Position numbers and translations under genes: made by a program. Below the pieces are notes generated by a model. That model saw only the letters and a program-made list of their open reading frames with translations. It was not told the DNA's origin and searched no databases. Shown one piece after another: positions 1 to 4,833 of a stretch of 7,814 nt of DNA; within the stretch, counting starts at the first letter, position 1, and every line of letters starts with the position of its first letter. The stretch is from assembly GCA_004297575.1 (NCBI GenBank), contig SCSR01000111.1, forward strand, positions 1 through 7,814. The letters are read 5' to 3'. Source of the stretch: an archaeon (GTDB taxonomy: Archaea > Aenigmatarchaeota > Aenigmatarchaeia > CG10238-14 > SCSR01).

Positions 1-2
1 AC

Positions 3-653
3 AACGAAGAAAAAAACATAGGCGAGGTCATCAGGCGCTTGAAAAAAGTGCGCGGCGTATAGATAGTCGTGATTGATGATGGGTCGAAGGACAGGACTTT
101 TGAGATTGCCAAAAAAGCAGGCGTGAAAGTCATCCATCACCAGGTGAACCATGGCAAAGGGGAAGCGATAAAAACAGGGTTCAACCATGTTCTGAGCCAT
201 GACGCAAGTGCGAAATACATCGTGCTCATTGATTCTGACATGCAATACCTTCCGGATGAGCTGCTAAAGCTTGTGGAACCGTTGAAGAGCGGTGAAGCGG
301 ATTTTGTCATCGGCTCGAGAAACTGGAGCGGTGTGCCATTCAGGCATAGGCTGGGCAATTTTGTCTGGAGGACCACATTCAACGTATTTTTCGGCACAAG
401 GCTCGTTGATACCAACTGCGGATATATGGCTCTCACCAGACGTGCGGTCGAAAGGGTAAGGAACGTGCACGGCGGTTACATCATAGAGAACAAGATGATC
501 AGCGACGCGGTCCGCAGCAGGCTAAGGATAATGCAAGTGCCGGTCAAGGTCTTCTACAAGCACAAGAGCAAGGTACAGCGCGGCATCAGGGTGGTGGCAG
601 GCGTTTTAATCTTTATAATCAAAGAAGGAATTAAATACAGGCTGGGGTTCTGA
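3..653 (+). CDS. Family 2 glycosyltransferase (DPM-synthase-like), 5' partial, interrupted by an in-frame TAG
   Basis: Probably transfers a sugar from a nucleotide-sugar donor to a polyprenyl phosphate or similar acceptor at the inner face of the membrane; the exact substrate is not readable. Visible GT2 features, in order, are NEEKNIGEVIRRLKK near the left edge, VVIDDGSKDRT, NHGKGEAIKTGF, the metal-binding region LIDSDMQYLPDE, GSRNW, and DTNCGYMALTRRA followed by a basic tail. The reading frame is open from position 3 except for TAG at 60-62, which sits just before IVVIDDGS where related proteins usually have Glu or another residue. Translation could restart at GTG 69, but that product (194 residues) would lack the first beta strand and the Asn-Glu-Glu motif of the nucleotide-binding fold. 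The gene is therefore a nonsense allele, a pseudogene or a sequencing error. It ends with TGA. The true 5' end lies outside the window. Family assignment is confident; functionality is not. Confidence 0.85.
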
Positions 654-773
654 ACGGAAGTAAGGTACCGTCATCTATTTACATCATTAACCATAGTGTC
701 ATTCTATGTCAATCGAAATAAGTGATGTGTTAAAATATTCAGATCAGAAGAAGCTGGCAGAAAGTCTATAGAT
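654..773. other. Intergenic leader with candidate TATA element and a short ORF
   Basis: This stretch separates the glycosyltransferase from the endonuclease gene. An A/T-rich element (TATTTACA, 676-683) lies 23-30 nt before an ATG at 706, the same spacing as the clearer TATA box upstream of the gene at 2899. The ATG opens a 21-codon frame ending at TAG 769-771. This frame may be the displaced N-terminus of the endonuclease, in a different frame, or may be spurious. Nothing else is recognisable here. Confidence 0.4.
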
Positions 774-1481
774 TTGCATAGAGATTGGTTTCCTGTAGTT
801 CTATCTCCAAGATTGGCTGGTATAGTCGGAGATTTGATGGGCGACGGGCATGTCCAAGGATGGCCTAAGTGGAGGATAGATTTCACGTCTAAAGACTTGT
901 CAGAATTATCTAGATTCAATAAAGAAGTGCAGGATATGTTCGGTGTTAGCGGCAAGGTGAGACCATGTACAACAAACCGCTTTGGAAAAACTTTTAACTT
1001 GGGTATAAACTGCAAATTGTTGGCTAGGGTGCTGAATATCGCAGGCGCTCCGACAGGTGCTAAAGTACTGAAAGAGTTCTCAATTCCAGAATGGGTAGTT
1101 GCGGATAAGGAAAACTTTAGATCTTTTATGAGGTCTTTGTTCACATGTGAAGGATGCGTCTCGCTAGACGGCAGAAATTCCTTTGTAGAGATTAGCATGT
1201 GGAAATCTGTACAATTGCTTCCTAGCGAGATAGAATTCTTTAAACAGATCAAAAATAATCTGAAAGAGCATTTTAGCATAGAGACAACTAACCCCTTCTT
1301 ATCAACCAATACGAACGTCAGGAAAGATGGCATAGTAACACGTGGTGTCAGGTTAAGAATAAAAAAGTTAGACTCCCTTATCAGGTTCTCTAATGATATA
1401 GGGTTCCATACAATAGAAAAGCAAAAGAAGTTAAATAGTTCAATAGAATTAAAATCTACGGGACTGCGGACGGGACAGTAA
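774..1481 (+). CDS. LAGLIDADG homing endonuclease, free-standing, overlapping tRNA-Phe
   Basis: A predicted site-specific DNA endonuclease of 235 residues with two LAGLIDADG helices, so probably acting as a monomer. Motif 1 is LAGIVGDLMGDGHV (residues 14-27, catalytic acid probably D24). Motif 2 is SFMRSLFTCEG (117-127, catalytic acid probably E126). Between them GAPTGAK...FSIPEW (91-107) matches the conserved inter-repeat segment of archaeal LAGLIDADG proteins, and FSNDIGF..EKQKKL near the end is the usual C-terminal signature. The start used is TTG 774, the only in-frame initiator ahead of motif 1. A better promoter and ATG lie at 706 in another frame, so the 5' end may carry a one-base deletion. 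The stop TAA (1479-1481) lies inside the downstream tRNA gene, on its first splice junction. The gene looks more A/T-rich than its neighbours, consistent with horizontal acquisition. It is not inside an intron of that tRNA, because the tRNA 5' acceptor strand lies at its 3' end. Confidence 0.85.
   Translation: MHRDWFPVVLSPRLAGIVGDLMGDGHVQGWPKWRIDFTSKDLSELSRFNKEVQDMFGVSGKVRPCTTNRFGKTFNLGINCKLLARVLNIAGAPTGAKVLKEFSIPEWVVADKENFRSFMRSLFTCEGCVSLDGRNSFVEISMWKSVQLLPSEIEFFKQIKNNLKEHFSIETTNPFLSTNTNVRKDGIVTRGVRLRIKKLDSLIRFSNDIGFHTIEKQKKLNSSIELKSTGLRTGQ
1431..1438 (+). promoter_or_regulatory. Candidate TATA box for tRNA-Phe inside the endonuclease gene
   Basis: TTAAATAG lies 34-41 nt before the first base of the tRNA. 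That fits an archaeal TATA box with a 5' leader of several nucleotides removed by RNase P. It lies within coding sequence for the endonuclease, so A/T-richness alone could explain it. This is positional inference only. Confidence 0.3.
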
Positions 1482-1500
1482 CAACTAAAAGTTGCTGTAA
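1481..1500 (+). other. tRNA-Phe intron 1 (20 nt, position 9/10)
   Basis: Central helix ACAG (1475-1478, exon) pairs with CTGT (1495-1498, intron). The 5' bulge is TAA (1479-1481) and the 3' bulge AAG (1499-1501). The inner helix is CAACT/AGTTG (1482-1486 with 1490-1494) with an AAA loop. An outer helix GGG/CTC (1472-1474 with 1502-1504, one G-U pair) completes a full hBHBh' motif. Cutting after the second bulge base on each side joins TA (positions 8-9) directly to the D stem GCTC, giving a standard tRNA core. Confidence 0.9.
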
Positions 1501-1518
1501 GCTCAGTCCGGGAGAGCA

Positions 1519-1537
1519 ACCACGAAAGTGGCTCTAT
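1519..1537 (+). other. tRNA-Phe intron 2 (19 nt, position 26/27)
   Basis: Central helix AGAG (1513-1516) pairs with CTCT (1532-1535). The 5' bulge is CAA (1517-1519) and the 3' bulge ATA (1536-1538). The inner helix CCAC/GTGG (1520-1523 with 1528-1531) is closed by a GAAA tetraloop. The outer helix is short: G1511-C1540 and G1512-U1539 only. Cutting after the second base of each bulge puts A1518 at position 26 and A1538 at position 27, which produces a fully paired anticodon stem. Confidence 0.88.
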
Positions 1538-1550
1538 ATCGCCTGAAGAG

Positions 1551-1572
1551 AAGGTTTTAAAAACCTCTTCTT
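1551..1572 (+). other. tRNA-Phe intron 3 (22 nt, position 39/40)
   Basis: Central helix GAAG (1545-1548, the anticodon plus G37) pairs with CTTC (1567-1570). The 5' bulge is AGA (1549-1551) and the 3' bulge TTC (1571-1573). The inner helix AGGTTT/AAACCT (1552-1557 with 1561-1566) has a 3-nt loop. The outer helix needs either a bulged U1544 or only two pairs. Cutting at the standard positions puts G1550 at position 39 and C1573 at 40, restoring stem ATCGC/GCGGT and a five-base variable loop. Splicing at 37/38 or 38/39 does not give a paired stem. Confidence 0.88.
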
Positions 1573-1609
1573 CGGTGTGTCGGGAGTTCAAATCTCCCCT
1601 GTCCCATCC

Positions 1610-1619
1610 CTTTTTAAGA
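1610..1619 (+). promoter_or_regulatory. T-run after tRNA; possible terminator and promoter element
   Basis: CTTTTTAAGA follows the tRNA 3' end by 3 nt. Archaeal RNA polymerase terminates at T-runs, so this may end the tRNA transcript. The same A/T-rich block lies 22-31 nt before ATG 1641, the spacing expected of a TATA element for a leaderless mRNA, so it may also start the next gene. Both roles are inferred from position. Confidence 0.4.
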
Positions 1620-1640
1620 TTTGAAATCATGATTATCTGC

Positions 1641-1838
1641 ATGGGTTTAAGAAAGAAAATAAGAGATATCCTGCAACTGGGGCCAAGAACACTTCTCGGT
1701 TACCATAAGACTATATTAGAATGTCCTAAATGTGGTCACAGGCTCAACCAGCATGTGGCCATGACGCAATTGTATGCATGTGAAAATTGCGGATACCAGG
1801 GTCCTATAGCATTAGAACCGAAGAGAAAGAAGGACTAA
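1641..1838 (+). CDS. Small zinc-ribbon protein (65 aa)
   Basis: The protein has a basic N-terminus (MGLRKKIRD) and a C-terminal zinc ribbon: CPKC (residues 28-31) and CENC (47-50), spaced by 15 residues, each followed by Gly-His or Gly-Tyr as is usual in zinc knuckles. It ends in a basic KRKKD tail. Four-Cys ribbons of this kind bind one zinc and commonly sit in nucleic-acid-binding or ribosome-associated archaeal proteins, but this one cannot be assigned to a named family. The frame stays open upstream into the tRNA gene (to 1575), but those residues are translated tRNA. ATG 1641 is preferred for its spacing from the A/T block at 1611, with ATG 1629 an alternative. It lies between the intron-containing tRNA and endA, 32 bp before the latter, so a role linked to RNA is possible but unproven. 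Confidence 0.72.
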   Translation: MGLRKKIRDILQLGPRTLLGYHKTILECPKCGHRLNQHVAMTQLYACENCGYQGPIALEPKRKKD

Positions 1839-1870
1839 CGCTTATCAATCTATTATTTCTAATCATTACT

Positions 1871-2437
1871 ATGCCAGAAAAAGTTTTGGAAGGCGAACTG
1901 CTCGGGAACAGAGTGATGTTCTGGGGCAAGGATGCGCTGGAATTGTATGACGAGTCGGGATATGGCAAGCCGTTGCCAGAGGAAGAGCCGGACAGGGTCG
2001 AGCTGGACATTTTGGAAGCTGCATACCTGCTGGAAAAAGCGAGAATCAAAGTTTTTGTAAAAGAGGATGGAAAGAAAAAGAAGGTCGAATTCGATGATCT
2101 TATGAGCATTGGCACGAAGAATGTCAACGCGTTCCATACGTCTTACATAGTTTTCCGCGACCTGCGCGAGAGGGGATATGTCATCAAGACAGGTTTCAAG
2201 TTCGGCACAGTTTTCCGCGTGTACGAACGCGGCGTCAAATTGAGAAGGGGTCCCAAGGCAGTGCATGAGCATACCAAGTGGCTTGTGCAGCCTGTAGCAG
2301 AAGAGTCGCCGTTCTCTCTCCCAGAAATGTCACGCGCAGTCAGGCTGGCGCACAACATCCGTGCAACGTTCATCTGGGCAGTCGTAGACAAAGAATCAGA
2401 CGTGACCTATTATCACATACAGAGGATTACGCCTTAA
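1871..2437 (+). CDS. endA: tRNA-splicing endonuclease EndA, catalytic Lys replaced
   Basis: EndA recognises BHB motifs in precursor tRNAs and cuts both splice sites, leaving 2',3'-cyclic phosphates. The 188-residue product matches the short, single-repeat architecture of Methanocaldococcus EndA (about 180 aa). The N-terminal domain spans roughly residues 1-85 (GELLGNRV, LLEKARIKVF) and the C-terminal nuclease domain runs from YIVFRDLRERGYVIKTGFKFG (92-112) to the end. The triad Tyr is Y118 (FRVYERG) and the His is H134 (HEHTKWLV). At the Lys position, the AHSVRKK segment of the Methanocaldococcus enzyme reads AHNIRAT here, so A165 replaces it. There is also a longer, basic stretch between Tyr and His (VKLRRGPK, 122-129). 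ATG 1871 is chosen because the upstream extension resembles no EndA. The loss of Lys suggests weak activity or a structural partner in a hetero-oligomer. The gene ends tail to tail with the next gene, sharing TTAA. Confidence 0.92.
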   Translation: MPEKVLEGELLGNRVMFWGKDALELYDESGYGKPLPEEEPDRVELDILEAAYLLEKARIKVFVKEDGKKKKVEFDDLMSIGTKNVNAFHTSYIVFRDLRERGYVIKTGFKFGTVFRVYERGVKLRRGPKAVHEHTKWLVQPVAEESPFSLPEMSRAVRLAHNIRATFIWAVVDKESDVTYYHIQRITP

Positions 2438-2631
2438 TCGATTCTCAACACTTTGTGAATGATCAGGTGACCTATCAGTACGAACAGTCCTACGATTATC
2501 GCATTGACCACCAAGTATGGTATGGATAATGGCAATAGAGAGAACAGAGAACCGACATAGCTTCCCAAGAACACACTGAGGATGCTGCCTATGGCACCTG
2601 ACAAAAAGTATCCGAGCGCTTTCAATGGCAT
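2434..2631 (-). CDS. Small two-helix membrane protein (65 aa), function unknown
   Basis: Two hydrophobic segments are visible: about residues 7-32, glycine- and serine-rich (LSGAIGSILSVFLGSYVG), and about 34-58 (PYLVVNAIIVGLFVLIGHLII). A short basic tail (HKVLRID) follows, suggesting a helical hairpin in the cytoplasmic membrane. The frame remains open further upstream, but that part is antisense to the eS17 gene, so the start is placed at ATG 2631 in the intergenic gap. The element TTATATGTAAA on this strand (2659-2669) lies 28-38 nt upstream. It diverges from eS17 and converges on endA, with the stop codons overlapping by two bases. No family recognised. Confidence 0.6.
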   Translation of the reverse strand: MPLKALGYFLSGAIGSILSVFLGSYVGSLFSLLPLSIPYLVVNAIIVGLFVLIGHLIIHKVLRID

Positions 2632-2673
2632 CAAATCACTAGTTATTATTTGTATCGGTTTACATATAATGCT

Positions 2674-2865
2674 ATGGGACGAATAAAAACATCCTTCATC
2701 AAGAGAATCGGCAAGGAAGTCTATGACAAGCATACCGAGGAGTTTACGAAGGACTATTCCAAGAACAAGCAGGCTGTCAAAAAGTTCCTTGATGTCAAGT
2801 CCAAGAAGACGCTCAATATCATCGCAGGCTACGTCACCAGCCTTGCCACGCAAAGAAAAGGTTAA
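2674..2865 (+). CDS. rps17e: Small-subunit ribosomal protein eS17 (S17e)
   Basis: A 63-residue component of the 30S subunit found in archaea and eukaryotes. The opening MGRIKTSFIKRIGKEVYD, the DKHTEEFTKDYSKNK segment and the closing SKKTLNIIAGYVTSLA are characteristic, and the length matches archaeal members, which lack the eukaryotic C-terminal extension. The start is ATG 2674; the in-frame TTG at 2650 would add residues not found in the family. An A/T element at 2643-2652 sits 22-31 nt before the start, consistent with a leaderless message. A T-run at 2884-2889 just past the stop may end transcription. Confidence 0.95.
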   Translation: MGRIKTSFIKRIGKEVYDKHTEEFTKDYSKNKQAVKKFLDVKSKKTLNIIAGYVTSLATQRKG

Positions 2866-2868
2866 TTC

Positions 2869-2876
2869 TTATAAAA
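2869..2876 (+). promoter_or_regulatory. TATA box upstream of the pilin-signal surface protein
   Basis: TTATAAAA lies 23-30 nt before ATG 2899, the expected archaeal TATA position if transcription starts at or next to the start codon (leaderless mRNA). It begins only four bases after the eS17 stop codon, so this gene has its own promoter. No Shine-Dalgarno sequence is visible before the ATG. Confidence 0.65.
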
Positions 2877-2898
2877 GACAATCTTTTTTCAGGTATAC

Positions 2899-4017
2899 AT
2901 GAAAGGCCAGGGAAAGATTGACGAGTTTGCATTTGTCCTGCTTGCCGGTGTCATACTGATAGCGATGCTCATGGTGGTCTGGACCACGCCTTCCGAGTTT
3001 GCGCCCAAAATATCGCCCACTACCAAATCCATCACAGCAATGCCAGGGTCATCGACAAGTTTTGTGGTCAATGTCACAGGGCCGAAGATTACCAATGTCA
3101 CGATGAGCGCGACCGGCTTTGCAAGCAGTTGGATATCGTTCAGTGACAATTCCTTCAATGTTCCCAAGTCTACGCTTGTCACGGTATATGTGAACGTCCC
3201 GTCGGGGATAGCTGTAGGCAGTTATACAGGCACGATAACAGTGACAAGCACAGGCGGCAGCGCCAACATGCATCTGACAATAAACGTGCAGAATCCAGGA
3301 AGCATCAACTTTGCCAAGAGGTCAGTTGCATTGGGAGACTTTTCCATAAACTTCTTATCAGACGCCAAGACGCTGGATTCGCAAAGCAATGTGCAGGTGT
3401 CAAAGGGAGCGTTTTCAGAGAACAAGTTGAGCCTGGTCGGGATGCTGGACGATACGGAAGTTTCACAGGCATCTGATGCGCGCATACAGCTTGTGATAAG
3501 CGACACGAACGACCAAGGAGACCTCGTGGTCAACTTTAACGGAAAGGAACTGTACAACCAGCATGCAAGCATAGGGCAGTTGACAATCCCGCTGAATGTC
3601 TCTGACTTGTCCACATCAAATGTCGCAAGGATAAGCACCACATCGCCTGGATGGGCGTTCTGGTCAACCAGCACATACAACATCAGGTCTGCGTCGATGG
3701 TTGTGAATTCAAATGGCGCGACATCAAAGACAGTGAATGTCAACCTAAATCCGAATGAGATGGTGAACTTTGATCATTTTACGATATCTTCACTGGTGAG
3801 CTACAAGCCTCCGATACCCAGCCTTAAGATCAAGGTGAACGACCAGATATCATACTTCGGATCTGTGCCGATTACTGCATTGAACATAGACCTGAAGAGG
3901 GACATATTGGGCAACCCGCTGATAATCGGCGAGAACAACACCATGACATTCTCGTTCGACAAGAACGGCGCGATGGATTTCACTAACACCATACTTACGA
4001 TAAATTCTCTACCCTAA
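2899..4017 (+). CDS. Surface protein with class III (archaeal pilin-type) signal peptide
   Basis: A 372-residue protein whose N-terminus MKGQGKIDEF is followed by a hydrophobic helix (residues 10-28, AFVLLAGVILIAMLMVVW). The layout matches archaeal prepilins: a short charged leader, a cleavage site before the hydrophobic stretch, and an acidic residue near the mature start. A prepilin peptidase (EppA/FlaK type) would probably cut after Gly-Gln-Gly or nearby. Residues 36-131 look like an immunoglobulin-like beta sandwich (SWISFSDNSFNVPKS...VGSYTGTITVTS), similar to BACON-type modules. Residues 135-372 are rich in beta-strand-like alternation (DLVVNFNGKEL, NVNLNPNEM, NNTMTFSFDKNG), suggesting further sandwich domains. 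It is much larger than a typical pilin, so it may be a minor pilus subunit, adhesin or helix-anchored surface protein. The last nine bases overlap the convergent DUF63 gene. Confidence 0.75.
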   Translation: MKGQGKIDEFAFVLLAGVILIAMLMVVWTTPSEFAPKISPTTKSITAMPGSSTSFVVNVTGPKITNVTMSATGFASSWISFSDNSFNVPKSTLVTVYVNVPSGIAVGSYTGTITVTSTGGSANMHLTINVQNPGSINFAKRSVALGDFSINFLSDAKTLDSQSNVQVSKGAFSENKLSLVGMLDDTEVSQASDARIQLVISDTNDQGDLVVNFNGKELYNQHASIGQLTIPLNVSDLSTSNVARISTTSPGWAFWSTSTYNIRSASMVVNSNGATSKTVNVNLNPNEMVNFDHFTISSLVSYKPPIPSLKIKVNDQISYFGSVPITALNIDLKRDILGNPLIIGENNTMTFSFDKNGAMDFTNTILTINSLP

Positions 4018-4773
4018 GCTTGTCATCTCTATAAAGTCCCTGGCTCCTGTAGCAGCGCCTAGGATTGCGACTATCATCTTCAGGTAAAGCGCGAACTTTT
4101 CGTCCTTGGCATACCTGTCTATCAGCAGCAGGAATGCGACAATCGCCACAAGCTTGACAAAGATGAACGATGCAGGGTGCATGCTAAGAAGGAACGTGGG
4201 AAGCACGTGAAGCTCGATCAAGCCGTAGGAACTGGTGGCAACGTACGTCACAGTAGCGTCAAACATATGCGTGAGCACCACAATCTTGTTCTCCAGCTTC
4301 CATTTGACAAAGTAGAATATCGCCACCCATGGCATGTAGAGCAGCAATGCATACGCCGCGCCAGCAGTATTCGCCAATCTCAAGAAAATGAATGGAATGA
4401 ATGCCAAAACCAGCCCTACTGCGAACATCAGCTTGAAGTACGGGAACTTGAATTTCTTCTGCATAAACAGTGACAGTCCAAGCGTTGCTATAGTTACAGC
4501 AGCTACGAAGACATATATCCCAGGAGTCACCAGCCAGTAGGAATCCGTCAGCCCAGCATCCCTGAGCACGCGAGCGGAGCTGCCAAAAATCACATATGGG
4601 ACAATGGCAATCGCAAGCCTCCTGTCTATTTTCACATTCAATCTTTTCAAAATCTCGTATATCCCAAGCGCCGCAAGTATCAGGACGAATGCATATGCCA
4701 TGGTTTTTGGCAATGTATATACCGGAATCGCGGTTGGGTCTGTAAAATAGGAAATCAGGTCGTCAAAAGACAT
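4009..4773 (-). CDS. DUF63 family integral membrane protein
   Basis: A 254-residue polytopic membrane protein. Conserved blocks recognisable as the archaeal DUF63 family are PYVIFGSSARVLRDAG (59-74), THMFDATVTYVA (168-179), LHVLPTF (188-194) and the closing KDEKF...ILGAATGARD (223-246). Roughly seven or eight hydrophobic segments are visible, including 24-40, 83-103, 113-134, 137-157, 203-220 and 229-247. The polar residues H169, D172, R68 and D72 within or next to the membrane are of the kind expected at a functional site, but the family's biochemical role is unknown. The gene ends with TAG (4009-4011), showing that TAG works as a stop in this genome. Its start faces the lipoprotein gene across a 60-bp divergent promoter region. 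Confidence 0.88.
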   Translation of the reverse strand: MSFDDLISYFTDPTAIPVYTLPKTMAYAFVLILAALGIYEILKRLNVKIDRRLAIAIVPYVIFGSSARVLRDAGLTDSYWLVTPGIYVFVAAVTIATLGLSLFMQKKFKFPYFKLMFAVGLVLAFIPFIFLRLANTAGAAYALLLYMPWVAIFYFVKWKLENKIVVLTHMFDATVTYVATSSYGLIELHVLPTFLLSMHPASFIFVKLVAIVAFLLLIDRYAKDEKFALYLKMIVAILGAATGARDFIEMTSLG

Positions 4774-4795
4774 AATTTAGTATGCTCGGCATAGG

Positions 4796-4801
4796 TTTAA
4801 A
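4796..4801. promoter_or_regulatory. Palindromic TATA element in the divergent promoter region
   Basis: TTTAAA reads identically on both strands. It lies 23-28 nt before the DUF63 start codon (minus strand), matching leaderless spacing, and 33-38 nt before the lipoprotein start codon (plus strand). One element could therefore serve both directions. A second A/T element, AATTTAC (4804-4810), sits 24-30 nt before the lipoprotein ATG and may be its own box. AAGGT (4825-4829), just before that ATG, may be a weak Shine-Dalgarno sequence. Confidence 0.45.
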
Positions 4802-4833
4802 TCAATTTACTCACAAATAATTATAAGGTCCAG

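Larger units (their letters stand above)
1472..1606 (+). tRNA. tRNA-Phe(GAA) with three BHB introns
   Basis: Removing three short introns gives a complete 74-nt tRNA. Acceptor GGGACAG (1472-1478) pairs with CTGTCCC (1599-1605), with discriminator A1606. Positions 8-9 are TA. The D arm is GCTC-AGTCCGGGA-GAGC (1501-1517), followed by A26. The anticodon stem is ATCGC (1538-1542) pairing with GCGGT (1550 plus 1573-1576). The loop is CTGAAGA (1543-1549) with anticodon GAA and G37. The variable loop is GTGTC and the T arm is GGGAG-TTCAAAT-CTCCC (1582-1598). CCA is not encoded. The loop CTGAAGA and the D arm TAGCTCAG.CCGGGAGAGC are typical of archaeal tRNA-Phe. Introns fall after positions 9, 26 and 39, none at the usual 37/38 site, and each junction lies in a BHB motif with a 4-bp central helix and 3-nt bulges. 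The 5' end overlaps the endonuclease coding region by 10 bp. A T-run follows at 1611-1615. Confidence 0.93.

Noticed and set aside
60..62. TAG recoded as pyrrolysine
   Set aside because: TAG serves as the terminator of the DUF63 gene, glycosyltransferases are not known to use pyrrolysine, and no pyl genes are in the window.
774..1500. Endonuclease as the core of a large intron within tRNA-Phe
   Set aside because: The tRNA 5' acceptor strand lies at the 3' end of the endonuclease gene, and no alternative GGGACAG-like strand exists upstream of 774.
1548..1574. Long hairpin with T-rich stem as a terminator
   Set aside because: It is the BHB structure of tRNA intron 3; the sequence after it continues into the tRNA variable loop and T arm.
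1541..1581. Canonical 37/38 intron in tRNA-Phe
   Set aside because: Splicing there leaves stem ATCGC without a partner; only the 39/40 junction restores five pairs and a five-base variable loop.
1575..1640. Zinc-ribbon protein starting inside the tRNA
   Set aside because: The extra 22 residues are translated tRNA T arm and spacer; ATG 1641 fits better.
704..1642. 312-residue open frame on the minus strand across the endonuclease and tRNA
   Set aside because: It is antisense to a protein with clear LAGLIDADG motifs, and its N-terminus (GWDRGDLNSRHTEE) is the familiar translation of a reversed tRNA T arm.
2632..2853. N-terminal extension of the small membrane protein on the minus strand
   Set aside because: This part is antisense to the well-conserved eS17 gene and has no membrane character matching the rest.
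3222..3743. Open frame opposite the pilin-signal protein
   Set aside because: Shadow frame of a coding gene; no promoter, recognisable motif or coherent domain.
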